Shown here piece by piece: positions 19,101-30,865 of a stretch of 64,000 bases of DNA (the stretch's first letter is position 1; every line of letters begins with the position of its first letter). The DNA lies in NCBI GenBank assembly GCA_963402885.1, contig OY727096.1, positions 23,417,820 through 23,481,819 of the forward strand, given 5' to 3'. Made by a program: the position numbers and the translations under genes. Below the pieces are notes generated by a model. It was not told the DNA's origin, made no database searches, and saw nothing but the letters and a program-made list of their open reading frames with translations. This DNA comes from Antedon bifida (Eukaryota; Echinodermata; Crinoidea; Comatulida; Antedonidae).

Positions 19101-20819
19101 AATAACCAAAAACAGAGAAGATATATTATGGATAGATATATTTCCCGAGTTATTGCTAATTTGAGTCCCTATTTATTGCTACTGTAAGCCTGGTAGTCGT
19201 TTTTATGCCCGGTCCCTCCTCCCTAAAAACCCAGTCACAATTTATTTATCCCAGTCCCTGTTTTAAGCCCATTTCTTATGTGTTTAGCCTATAGCCCCTA
19301 TTTATTAGTAAGTTAAGCCAAGTCCCTATGTGTGTTTAGCGCAGTCTCTATTTATTAAGCCCATGGTTTCAAATAAAAGGTCTACCAGTATGAGCAATGT
19401 ACCTGTGATTGAGCAGTAAATTAGTGAGGGCGCTATTTTCCTTAAATCTTCATAGCCTAGTTGCAGCTTATCTAGACCACCGGGTACAAAGTTTTCAATT
19501 AGAACATCACTTTTCTTTGCAATCTATCAACAAATACACAATATATAAATCTAACTCCTGATCATTTGACCTTATAGCATAGGTTTTTAACTTTTTATGT
19601 CCACTATTTCCTTGTTTGTATTGTTATTTATTGTTGCCATTCTTTCAAACCTCATTCTCCATTATTTTTTTGTTGTACCCAAAATGTTGTTGTAACTGTC
19701 AAACAGAACGCAGAAAATTCAAGGGGTTTTTGTTCGGAATACAGTAGGCGTGTTATATAAAACAAATAATGAAATTTGTTGAATGGAAAAATATTTTCAA
19801 GTTCATTCTTATGAAAATATTCTCCATATTCAACTCATAAACATCATTATATTTATACTATTACATGCCTGGGTGACATTCAATTCTTTTATATTGTTTC
19901 TCACCCAGTTAAATACATACTTCTCTTATGATATCCTTGCCTTTAGGTTGTTTTATATCGACTGCTATACTCTAAAAGCAAGAAAATAACTAACATATTA
20001 TTAATCAATTGTATAGGATGCCATGTCAGACAGAGGGCAGTATTTCAGGTAATTGTTAAAATCGGAGGATGATAAACGCCACTGTATTAGATTGACACCA
20101 ACCACACAATGGAAATAATAAATTGTTTCAGGATGTGGGATGTGATTTTAGACAGAGGGTTGTTGTCATCTCTAACTCTTTCTTAAAAGGTTTTATAGCT
20201 TACTCGTTTGTTTCGATTTACTGCCATAAAATAACAACTTTCACTCTTAACAAATGGTGGACCCCAACTTCTTGTATCGTCCCCACATCCTACACAAAGA
20301 AAAAATGATATTATCGAATATGGTATCAAAGGAATAAAATTACAGAAATTTACAATATATAATAACTGAATCTAAACCTCTAACTAAATACTCCACTCCT
20401 AAAAGTGTTCAGTAATGATTAGAAGAGTAAAAGATAACTGAAGAAAGAATATTCTATTGATATTTTAGGGGTGTTGAGTTCAAATACTGATTTCACACAA
20501 TATAATATAGAAAGACCCTTTATTGTGATTTTTACCTGGTTTTTCAACTTTGATTACGTCAGCTCCCATATCTCCAAGTAACATTGTAGCGTATGGACCT
20601 GCAAGAACCCTAAAAACAGAATGTGATACTACTGCTCAGTGTGCTGTATGTAAATGTTCAGTTCAGATCTATAGTCTAGCCTAGCTAGGTATTTAAAATA
20701 ATTGATAGGCCTAATTAATAATATTAATATATTAATATTAATTAATAACAGGTTGCTTACCTAGTCATATCGAGAACTCTGTAACCACATAATGGACGGA
20801 GGTGATTAACGGCGCTCAT
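16140..20819 (-). CDS. SUGCT: Succinyl-CoA:glutarate CoA-transferase (family III CoA-transferase), complete, 12 coding exons
   Basis: Coding exons, 5' to 3' on minus: 20761-20819, 20536-20609, 20204-20289, 19921-19971, 19403-19523, 18867-18958, 18428-18571, 18097-18192, 17668-17742, 17321-17418, 16883-17049, 16140-16291. All introns are GT-AG, phases join, total 1215 bp (404 aa). The protein reads [83 protein letters not shown] (Asp145 is the expected acyl-accepting aspartate of this family), [22 protein letters not shown] and PPLLGQHT near the end. It matches remembered human SUGCT throughout. The enzyme transfers CoA to glutarate in mitochondria (lysine/tryptophan breakdown). No clear mitochondrial presequence is seen, so an upstream exon may exist. 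The 51-bp exon 4 is easy to miss. AMACR or CaiB relatives fit less well. Confidence 0.93.
16744..16876. mobile_element. MITE-like element, family A, next to a SUGCT splice donor
   Basis: Left TAAAGCTTGGTTCCCACTAG; inner TTGACCAATCACAAGTGAG and its inverse; right end ACTCGCTTAAGTAAGCTTAA. It ends about 6 bp from the donor of SUGCT exon 11 (exon boundary at 16883), in the last intron. Confidence 0.75.
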
Positions 20820-22182
20820 GGTATTAAAAAATGATAAAATAATGTTAAATTATGAGGGTTTTTAATTAATTTTATAGCCAAGAAACTTCGTGTGTGATCA
20901 TTCGGAGTTACTGAGGCATAACGTGTGCACCGCCCTCTACAATTTTGAGATTGGACTTTTGATGCAAACAAAATCAGTGCGTTCTAAATTTAAATTTATA
21001 AATTAAGGCCGCTGCCTATCAATTAAAACAAGTTATTTGTGTTCTATCAAAGTAATCTAAAGATTGCCTTGTATTGGTTTTTTTTAAACAAATCCGAAAA
21101 GTGTAGGCATGAGGGGATTGTGATTCGATTCGAAACTTAGTATTAAGTACTGAGCTTGCCTAGGCTACACATGGAGTTATAAAATTAGTAAATAATTAGT
21201 AAGATCTAATTTTATAACTCCATGGGCTACACTATCAAACTTTATGTGACAAAAAAAATGTGATATTCCCAAATATGGTAGTGATATGCCCAAATATGGT
21301 AGTGATATGACATCATCATGTCCATTATATGGGCACATCACATTTTTTTGTCACATAAAGTTTGATAGTGTAGACAGAGTTAGACTTTATTGGTACCACC
21401 TAAATTTGTATATTGGCGCGCCTATGTTTTATTCCGATCTTGAAAAATTCGAAATATTCAATAAGAATCATGCCTTTTTTAGTAATGTTTGTTTTACATA
21501 TAATATAAAAATTGTCACGACCTTTGATCTGGTTTATTTTTCATGTTTATAAAGTTTGAAAACGGATCTAAAATCCCGTTAATTTTTTAGTAATTCCTGT
21601 AGCATGTAGCCAGCCATTATATTATTTCGAATAAGTAGAAATTATTGTTTTTTAAAAATTTATTAGGCCTACTATCTTTAATGAGGGTGGCGTAATCCCG
21701 GTAAGGACCCTCGATAATACAAACATAAAATATAATTCAGAACAAAGTTAAGTATAAAATCTGTACATTAAAAGTCAAAATCGTTTAAAAAAAACTTAGA
21801 TTAAATTAAAAGTATAAAAATGAGATGTGAACAGCATGCAACTGAGACTCATCTGGGATTAAGATTGAGAAAAGAAGTCAACGTTGTAACGCAATGTATA
21901 GTGACCTCCAGAACAAGGCCAGGGATGATGATAAATGGTTATTGGTCAATAGAATACTTGCGTTGCAAGAAGAGTCCTCCTGGCTATTAAGTTCTTGACC
22001 ACCATGGCATCAGAGTATATTGCAATAAAAGGAAAAATGCATGGACAATTCTGAATCATCATAAAATCGTACGCCATTTGAATATATTGAGCTAAAATAA
22101 GATATTACATCCGAATAGTCGTCAGAAACGCACTGTAAAAAATTACTATGGGTTACCCTGCATTATAAAAAAATAAAAGAAG
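20820..22182. other. Upstream region of SUGCT
   Basis: Holds a family-B element at 21226-21380 and an inverted pair of AAAATTAGTAA/TTATAACTCCATG-type words around 21170-21225. No exon is recognised. Confidence 0.55.
21226..21380. mobile_element. MITE-like element, family B
   Basis: Ends GGCTACACTATCAAACTTTA and TAAAGTTTGATAGTGTAGAC, then AGAG. Two tandem CCAAATATGGTAGTGATATG words lie inside. An open frame overlaps it (21286-21552) but is not a gene. Confidence 0.85.

Positions 22183-22256
<74 letters not shown>
22183..22256 (-). tRNA. tRNA-Asn (anticodon GTT)
   Basis: The 74-nt minus-strand sequence starts GTCTCCGTGGCGCAATCGG and ends CGGGGAC plus discriminator G. The acceptor stem GTCTCCG/CGGGGAC pairs with one G-U. 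The D arm has GCGCAATCGGTTAGCGC, the anticodon loop is CTGTTAA in stem TTCGG/CCGAA, and the T arm has GGTTCAAGCC. An oligo-T tract (CTTCTTTTATTTTTT) directly follows on the minus strand and fits an RNA polymerase III terminator. No intron. This looks functional. Confidence 0.96.
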
Positions 22257-22694
22257 ATCTGGTAATAGGTTTATGATTTTAACAACATGTAGTATGCTTC
22301 AATTTTATTTTGTCAAATTTACTTATATTTTGCAATGTAGGAAACATAATATGTTGATAGATAATGGTCGCTGAAATTTAGCCATAGTATAGTGGATTTA
22401 TTGTCATAGTACATGTATAAAATGATTAAAAGAACACCATATTTTATCCTCGTTCGTAAATATTATGTTTTCGTAGAACGAAATGTATTTATTGTTTTTT
22501 TTTTATTAAATAATATAGATCAATTAAACATTTTAACCACCTCTCTTTAATTTTCAATCAATGGGTTATATTTGTATAGCTTAAACTATGATTTCAATTT
22601 TTAAAATAATTAATTGATATACGACGGACGACGCGCGAGTGAATAAACACCACCACCACACAACCAGCTAGCCCCCCGGCCCAGCGAACGAAAA

Positions 22695-22721
22695 ATGTGT
22701 GATGGCCAACGCTTCGGATAA
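22695..22721 (+). promoter_or_regulatory. Short upstream ORF in the MSL1 leader
   Basis: ATG TGT GAT ... GGA TAA, eight codons and a stop, in the same frame as and ending 6 bp before the predicted MSL1 start. It could lower initiation there. Only relevant if transcription starts upstream of it. Confidence 0.4.
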
Positions 22722-22727
22722 ATTTCG

Positions 22728-25700
22728 ATGTCGCGTTTGGGCCTGTCGGTATTTGGGGACTTTGTAAATGTCTTTTCCTCCTACATGGCGCCTGGAAATC
22801 TAAAGTGTAACTTCATGGGAAAATCAGAGAACAAATCTACTTCAAACCAACTAGTGTCTCGTAAAAATAACGTGCGAAACAACTCATTAAATTCGGACAT
22901 GGCGAACAAGCCCAACCACCATGTTTCAGACGCGATGGGCATCAACAACAACACCGCCAGCGAACCAAAAACTCTAGGCCTAGGCCTACCAATGATGGAA
23001 GCTGGCGGTGATGGTAGGATACGCTTTGATGATCTTGCAAATTGCGGAGATGCATCAGAATCCAAATTAGATTCACAAGTGACTCATCTTAAAGGACTCC
23101 TTATGCTTCATTTAGACCTTATTCAACAGCAACAAAAAGATTTGCAACAAAAAGAAAAAGAAGTAAAAAAATTACGAGATGAAAAAGAAACGGTAATTTA
23201 TTTTTTTTCAATGAAGTTATTACGGGACCGGGCATACCACATAGACAGTAGGGTCAGGGCCCAGGCAGGCATGTAGAAAAGATGGACAAAATGTTTAAAA
23301 TTTCCAAATTCCATCCATCCAAGTAACAGCATGCTGCCTAGGCTAGTTAGTAGTAGTTATTGTACAAAAGGTATTTACTAGATCTATTATTATGATGCCA
23401 TTGTTACATATAATTGGTCACATTTAAAGATTCAAACAAAATGACCCTTGCACCCGATGATAAAGTAAAGACCAAAGGCAACGTATTCAGCAGCATCAAA
23501 CACTTATTTTGTTCTTGCAGTTGTTATGTCGGCTACAACGTATGGAACGTCGAATGTCTCTAGCAAGTAAAAGTGCACCAATCAAAAATAAGAATTATCC
23601 AACCACACAAACGACTCCAGTAACACCAATAAAAACAGAAACGCCTTCAAAACGGTAGGAAAATACTGTGTAAATAATAGAATAATCAGTCCATAACAAG
23701 TTTTTCATGCATTGATTAATAAGTAAAATTGTTTAATAATAATAGATACCAAATTACCAATTAATTATTTATCTTTCTATTTTTTAATAGTGCCCTCTAG
23801 AGTTTGATGTAATTTTCAAAATGTTGTAGCTCCCTCTATAGTTTGGCTTTCTAAAATCCTGCAATTTCATTTTACCATTACCATATCTTTCTATTTTTTA
23901 ATAGTGCCCTCTATAGTTTCATATCATTTTCAAAATGTCTTTTATAATAATAATGGGCTTATATAGCGCATTGAGTGCATTTTAATAATAATAGTATTTA
24001 GTCTGTCAAAATAGATTTCATTTTAGCAGTCAAAAGGTCTTTAGTGCGCCTTGGATCCGCCCCTAAATCTACATAATATTTTAAAACTTTTACAGGAAGG
24101 CTACAAGTACGCCACATACATCTAAAAAAACTTTACTAGATACATTAGACACAAAAACATACAGATGTGGTTCACCTTCAAAAATAACTAAGGACGGAAG
24201 TTCAATACCTGCAAAAAGGCGATATAGACGGTTTAAAAAATACAAAGAACTCGGTGAGGATAAATTCCATCGGACGAAAGTCCTGTACCCCTCTCTGAGA
24301 GATCTTAGAATTCATGATGAGGAGGACGATGACCTTCCTGTGGATTCGGCATATGTAATAGGTATACTATGATTTATTATTTTTTAATTAGTAATATAAA
24401 TTATATTTTATTTAAGTGCCTGAATGTGGAGAGGAAGATATAGAAAATGAATGTAAAAATAGTTGTCCTGACCAAGACTTGAACTCTCCTGTTATATTTG
24501 AAGATACTCTTCCTTTAGACCACTAATAGTGCTTTTTTGTGGATTGGATAGAATCTGCAGACACAGCTACAATAATAACCCTGATAAAATGGTTTATCAA
24601 GGTAATAACTCATGTTCACCAAGAAAATGTTTTCTGTGTTTGTAAAAACAACATTTTACGGTTTATCTATGTTTTTTTTCATCAGTACCAACATGGAGAG
24701 TGTCACATTCTAATACATCGTTAGATGATTCAAATTCCGGTGAAATAGAGGTACAGTAGTATGAAACAATGCTGATATTATTGTATGTCAACTTAACAGT
24801 GGAGGTCCACTCTACAGCTCTGTCTACACTATCAAACTTTATGTTACAAAAAATGTGATGTGCCCATATATGGACATGATGATGTCATATTACTACTATA
24901 TTTAAGCATATCACTGCCATATTTGGGCACATCACACTAGATTGATAGTGTAGGCAGAGTTTTAATGGAATCTTTCTGGCTGTTACCCCAGTGTACTTGT
25001 TTATCTCAGCCACTATCATCATGGACAGAAGATTGAGCGCTATTTTGTGCCATCTCAAAAACAAAGTGACCTTTAAGCTCTGTCTACACTATCAAACTAG
25101 TTTGACAAAATAAATATGGTAGTGATATGTCCAAATATGGTAGTGATGACATCATTTCCACATCACATTTTTTTGTCACATAAAGTTTGATAGTGTAGAC
25201 AGAGCTTTAAGAGATATGAAAATTGTTATATGTCTGGTGCATTTGAGGCAGTTTACGTATGAAGCATATTATAGATATGAATGCATTATGTGTAATGATT
25301 AGCCAACAGAATTTCAAAACAAATAGTAGTGTTTGCCTAGCACTATTAAATTTAATATTTTTTGTTCATTTTATAGAAAACAGACGACCACACAGTAGAA
25401 ATGCGTCACCAAAAAATGGAAATGGATGAGAAGAAAAGAAAAAAGTGGGATGTACAAAGAATTAGACAAATACGAGAACATGAACGTCTGGAGATGAAAC
25501 AGTTAGAACGTGAAATTGCCCACCGAGAAGACGTTATTGAAACATTTGAACCAGATATAGATGATAGTAAGTGATCTAGAAATACATTTATTGGAATATG
25601 CTTAATATGTTATTAGGAAGATTTTCCAATGATCTGGACTTGGTGATGTAAGCGTGCACAAACCTAATTGCATGCAGGTCCAGAAATTTATAAAGAATAA

Positions 25701-26729
25701 ATCAAAGCAATCAACAGTACACTGAGCTTGACTTGTCAAGATAGGAACTCGTAACAGTCTTTTGATCTTATGTCTGGCTGCGACAAATACCAACAGTACT
25801 ACTATGCACATATTCTATGCTGCGCTGTGTGTGTTAAGGGGCTTGGAACTGATCATGTTGCAGCCACAGATTAACCCTTTGATCTCTGGAGCTCAGCATC
25901 CTGTTGTTAGATTGCCTTGGTCACATTCAGTGATGTTTAAAAGACTTGCATTGCATTGTTGAGCCAGCTTTAAATTAAATACTAAGGGAAATATCTCACT
26001 TATGTGTGATGTCAATACAGAGTCCTCACAAAATGAAATGGTTAATATGTCAACTGACCCTCATTCACTTTTAATTACTGTATTGTCAATTGGAATGTAG
26101 ATTTCAAGATTTTTTTATTTCAATTTTTTTTTTTCAGTGTTGAGAATTGAAGTGTGTGATACTGTTCCAGTCTCGGCATTTGGAATGCTTGTGCCTACAA
26201 TATCAGAAAGGTATGTAATGTGAAATACATTTTGAATGCAGTTTGAGTATAATCATACATTTTGTATCTAGGACTGCGATGAAATATACTCAAAAAGAAG
26301 TCTCCTCTTTGGTCTGCAAAAGTAATCTCGAAAAGAAGCCCATCTCGAAATGAAGCCCACTTGGCTCTTTTTCAAGATTTAATTTAAGTTGTCTAAATGT
26401 GTTATCAAGCGCCTTAAGTATCATTGGTTTTATTTGTGCGATACAAATTATTATTATTTAAGTATATTACTATCAATAAAGAAAAATTGATGAAAGATTG
26501 CTGAATCTCAATGGATATAGAAATAAAATATGTAAAAAACTAAATGAAAACATAAAAATGAAATTGCCAAAAAGAAATTGCATTTCACTAACTCCTTTCT
26601 CATAAATAATGTCATAGTTATTTACAATTTTTTTTTCAAAGTGAATTTTCACTCCCTTGGTACACACCAGAGCCAAAAGGTGAGGACCAACAACGGAGAA
26701 GAACACGAAGTCGAGCCATCCGGAAGTAG
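22728..26729 (+). CDS. MSL1: MSL1 (male-specific lethal 1 homologue), complete, 7 coding exons
   Basis: Exons: 22728-23192, 23521-23654, 24096-24361, 24686-24750, 25377-25566, 26138-26210, 26642-26729; 1281 bp, 426 aa, all GT-AG with matching phases. Exons 1-2 carry a coiled coil (about residues 118-170): LLMLHLDLIQQQQ, KEKEVKKLRDEKE, RLQRMERRMSLASK, matching human MSL1 LLLLHLDLIEQQQQ and IERMERRM. Exons 4-7 form the PEHE domain (from about residue 288): VPTWRV, RHQKMEMDEKKRKKWDVQRI then RQIREHERL, and PVSAFGMLVP. The C-terminus is basic (RRRTRSRAIRK), a likely nuclear signal. MSL1 is the scaffold that joins MSL2, MSL3 and the acetyltransferase KAT8/MOF for histone H4K16 acetylation. The first ATG has a poor context; Met20 is a possible second start. 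AATAAA lies at 27165-27170. Confidence 0.92.
23768..23940. repeat. Two-copy direct repeat in MSL1 intron 2
   Basis: TATCTTTCTATTTTTTAATA then GTGCCCTCTA(G/T)AGTTT occurs twice about 114 bp apart. Confidence 0.75.
24418..24529 (+). other. Open segment in MSL1 intron 3: possible poison exon, or tRNA-like relic
   Basis: After an acceptor-like TTTTATTTAAG the sequence joins in phase to exon 3 as VPECGEEDIENEC and so on, and ends in a stop at the codon after LPLDH. If used, it would replace the PEHE domain with a 36-residue tail. On the minus strand the same DNA looks like a decayed tRNA (AGTGGTCTAAAGG and GAGTTCAAGTCTTGGTCAGG). The intact exon 4 at 24686 starts with the same VP, so this may be chance. 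Confidence 0.3.
24816..24960. mobile_element. MITE-like element, family B
   Basis: In MSL1 intron 4. Starts AGCTCTGTCTACACTATCAA, ends GATTGATAGTGTAGGCAGAG. Usual internal ATATATGG and GATGATGTCATAT words. Confidence 0.85.
25075..25206. mobile_element. MITE-like element, family B
   Basis: Second family-B copy in the same MSL1 intron, about 115 bp from the first. Outer 20-bp inverted repeat AGCTCTGTCTACACTATCAA is perfect at both ends, and CTTTAA flanks it on both sides in mirror form. Confidence 0.88.
25706..25916. mobile_element. MITE-like element, family C
   Basis: In MSL1 intron 5. GCAATCAACAGTACACTGAG at the left; CTCAGCATCCTGTTGTTAGA then TTGCC at the right. Internal GTCTGGCTGCGACAAATACC is mirrored by a GCAGCCACAGAT word. 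A second copy lies at 27498-27688. Confidence 0.8.
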
Positions 26730-29700
26730 TAATGACCTGTGACCTCATGACATGGGATTCGGATTACAATGGAAGAACCCAGAGATAGGATTCTTGTGAG
26801 CTATGTTTTAATGAATGGGTGTTATCTGGAATATGTTGTCACACAACATCATTATACACAAGTTAATCAGTTGGTTATTCATGCATTCAACAATGTGATG
26901 TCAAGATTACAGTATATTAATTTAGTATCCAATTCCAAAATCACACGGAAAAAAATCGTCACAAAATTGATTTATAGGATAAAGATGAGGGCGCTAGATT
27001 CAACCGGTTACACACTACATTAAAGTCATCTTTTTTTGCATATAGCAGTGCTCAAGCTGTTGTTTGTGTCTATGGGTAGCCCAGGAGTATAAACTGGTAC
27101 CAGTATGAACTGGAACTAATTGTAGGAACTCAGAATAATCTCCATTTGGCATGAGAAATTTACCAATAAATTGAAAATGAACAATTTAATTTTAAAACAA
27201 AAACGTAAAACATTATTTTACAATCAAACATTCCATTAAAATTATTAACATGTTTTTTAAATGTTTCACTTTCAAATATCACTTTTGGCCAGAAATCATT
27301 ATTGCACACACATTAATATATTTATGAATTACTTAAATTGAGTTTACACACACAGACAATCACATGTTTACATAGTCCCAGGTATAGGATACAGACCTCC
27401 TGTCCTGCTAAGTTGGTTGTGAAATGTAGATGCCCATAATGTGTAAAATCAATCACATCTACACTGATCCTATTACTATTGATAATAGTTTGCCCAAGGC
27501 AATCTAACAACAGGACACTGAGCTTGCCTTTTCAAGATAGGAACAGCCCTTTTGTCTGGCTGCGACAAATACCACAGTACTGTACTATGTACTCTGCACA
27601 GTGTCTGTTAATGGGCGTGGAACTGATTGTCGCAGCCACAGATAAACACTTTGAGCTCCGGAGCTCAGCATCCTGTTGTTAGGTTGCCATTGGTGTAAAG
27701 ATTCTAAATGGAATGTATGAGAAGTAGAGCATATTCTTTCTTATCTAAACTTTACAGACGATGCTTTTTTTCCTATTTTTTTAAATGTTTTCCTTTTTTT
27801 ATCCTACTGAATGTGTAGTTTTCATATCTTATTTCAGTATTTTAAATTTAATTTTTGTCTGTAAAGACATATTGGCTTCATGGACCAATTATCAGTGGGT
27901 AGATAAGCAACTTATTCAGGTAAATTACTAAGCCTGAATATGGCCCTAAGAGAACCCAATAGATTTTATTTTATTGTATCAATTTTATTTCATTTGAATT
28001 GAATTATTAGACGATTGAGAGAAAAATTCCAAATCAATGTGATTTTCATTAAAATGAATTTAAATAATATTCAAAGAATAAAGGATATAACCTTTATATA
28101 TTTATTGTTTAAAAAAAAGAGAATTTCTTGCAGGTAAATTATGACCAAATAATAAAATAAAATTGTTCTAAGTGAATTGTAATTAAATTAATATTATGAG
28201 GAAATTCCCTTAAAATTATTTTGTTAAAATTGAATCCTGTATCTATTATATAGAAAATGAAGAAAGTTGACTATAATGTTGACTTGGTTTACCCAACTTA
28301 ATAAATTGTTTGTTTAAACTGATTTATTTTACTCAAGACAAGAGACTGGATGCTTGAATCCCACACTGATTAAGCCTAGAAGTTCTGCTTTTTAGTATGA
28401 AAAGGCGACTCTAGATTTGTCAAAATATTCAGATGACTCTTATTGAATAGCTTGTAGAGCCAAAGTTTACCAAACGTCTCGGAATAGGTGGCTGATATAA
28501 AACTATGTTAACACCGAGTGCAAGGCCAGTGGTCACATTCAAACGAAATCTTCCATTATTAAACACCACACCCATTTTCAGTATTTATTACCGACGCCCC
28601 AGACTGAAATCATGGCTACATGTGAACATAGCTGTGTGTACGTAAATCTATAACCATTATACACTGGTGGTGCATAAGAAATGAAGTAAAAACAAACATG
28701 GTTAAATATTAAATAAATGATGCAAATAATACAAATTTATTATGGTATTATAACCAATATAAAGTATATTTTCTATATTTTTGATTAAAAATAATGTTAA
28801 TATTTTTGGTCCTAGTAAGTGTAATATTTGAATTAAGGTAAACAAATATTTGACATAGTAGACTCCACCCTCTGCCTTTATTTTTTTGGCCGGGTATGTA
28901 TACCATCTAAAAGTTGGTAAAACTCTATTTATTTATTGAATTTTTTTTTTTTTCAGTTTATCTTTTATCTTATTTATTTTACTTTTGTGTACTTAATTTC
29001 TACTTTATATTCAAAAGTATGTCAGTAAAATGTTTTTATTTTTTTTCACCATGTTCCTTGGCACTAAGTTCAGACAGTGTTCATTATCTCACAACACTAG
29101 TATTTTTTGTGCTCTGAATTTTGACATGACTGTAGCTTGTACTATGAACAAGTTGTACAGTGTCATTACTTTTTCCCAGACTTTGTTGAAGCTAGTAAGA
29201 TGCTTTAAAAATGTAAGCTGCTTCGTTGGCTTGTATTGTTAATAAAACAATTAGACTTGCATTCCTTGTACAGTATAAATAAAGATCATCAGTTGATATA
29301 ACATATTTGAGTCATATTTATTCTGTACCTAGATTTGAACTCGTCACTTTGTCGAGCTAGTTATCCGCACGACAATATGACACACGTCATACATTAGATT
29401 ATTGCGCACAGAAAAATATGCCATTATGACCTACCTGAAGAAAATAAAATGTTGTTAGTGTGCTCTCTATTTTAGAGTATAAAGTATATACAGTATACAC
29501 AATAAATACTGTACATACGACATACAGTGTAGCATAGGTGAAATTATGGGCCTGCCTTTAGATGAGTGCGGTCTCTTTATGGAAGATATTGCACTGCATA
29601 TACTGCCTTAAAACCACATTTATTATGACTAGGACTACAAAAGTCAATTTATGAACAAATTTTATTAAAATTGCTTGGCTCTTTTATGGGTGAAACATTT

Positions 29701-30865
29701 ATATAGGCCTAAATTAAAGATGTATTGTCCCTTTGTCAAATTCCAAAAAAAAAAAAAAAAGATTTCGAAAAAAAGTGGGTCATTTTGAAGTATCATAATA
29801 GTTATTAACTTTCACCAAAAATTAGTCCAAAAAAAAATCATTTAACTGAAATACAGACGTTTTTTGGTTTAAAAAATAACTTTGACTACCAGTCAAAGTT
29901 TTCGATCAAAACATATCTCATAATGCAACGCGCTTGTTTGGCTACTCTGTATGCATAATCATACTTCTTTGCGATCTGTATGAAAACACCTTCTGAACTG
30001 TGACCAGTTGTAAACAATCCTAATTAGCATCATGCATAATGAATACTCATGGTTTGAAATCGTTGTTTACTTTCGCTCGCGACGATTTTACTTATACTGT
30101 ACTTATTTGAATAAATGCCTCAGGGTGTTTATTGTTCAGGAGGATTTTTAGTTTTTTTGGGTGTAATATGGCAACATGTATAATCAAGATATGGTAAATT
30201 GTTTATATCATGTTGTTCGGGGAGTTCATTCAAATTAGGTTATATGGGGGGTGGGGCATTCATTCAAAACAGGAGTTTGTTTGAATAAATATGGTAGGTA
30301 TTTTGGATTGCTTATTAACTTCAATAAGAAATAAACTTTATATTATACAAATTTTTTTTATTGAAATCTTTTCTTTACAGTTTTTCATAAATGCAGATAC
30401 TTCATTCAACTTCCCTAGTTTTGTAGCTGTTTAAAAAAAAAGTGCTAGCATAATTTTATTTCAGTCAATGTTCTATTAATGATCAACGACTGATTATAGT
30501 GTAATACTTTTCAATATGGATAACAAAAAATAATGTAAATATAAGGAGACTTATGGGGCTGGACCTCTAGGGCTAAATATTGAATGACAGGGTGGAGATG
30601 AATCAGTACCTGATCAACCCCCTTAATTAGAAAATCAGCTAAACAGTTAGTTCATGGAGGTTCTCGGTGGTTAGTTGTTATACAATTACTGCAGTAATCC
30701 TATAATACTGTGGTAATAGCAGTAAATTATATACAAATCATGCCATAGATAATACAAATGTATAACAAGAATTGTTTAAACTGATTGTTATCACAAATAA
30801 ATAAATAAGATTGTCAGAAAGTTAGTTTGCAACTCGTCCGCTTTCTTTTTGGTGTGCGTATATGT
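26730..30865. other. Intergenic between MSL1 and SUMO
   Basis: AT-rich. It holds the MSL1 3' UTR, one family-C element and a diffuse repeat beginning TTAAAGATGTATTGTCCC near 29710, related to segments near 33300 and 38795. A tRNA-like decayed segment lies near 29330-29390 (minus GAGTTCAAATCTAGG). No exon is seen. Confidence 0.55.
27498..27688. mobile_element. MITE-like element, family C
   Basis: Inverted ends GGCAATCTAACAACAGGA and TCCTGTTGTTAGGTTGCC. Better preserved than the copy at 25706. Confidence 0.85.

Noticed and set aside
29330-29390. Second tRNA-like sequence (GAGTTCAAATCTAGG on minus)
   Set aside because: Arms do not pair; probably a SINE fragment.
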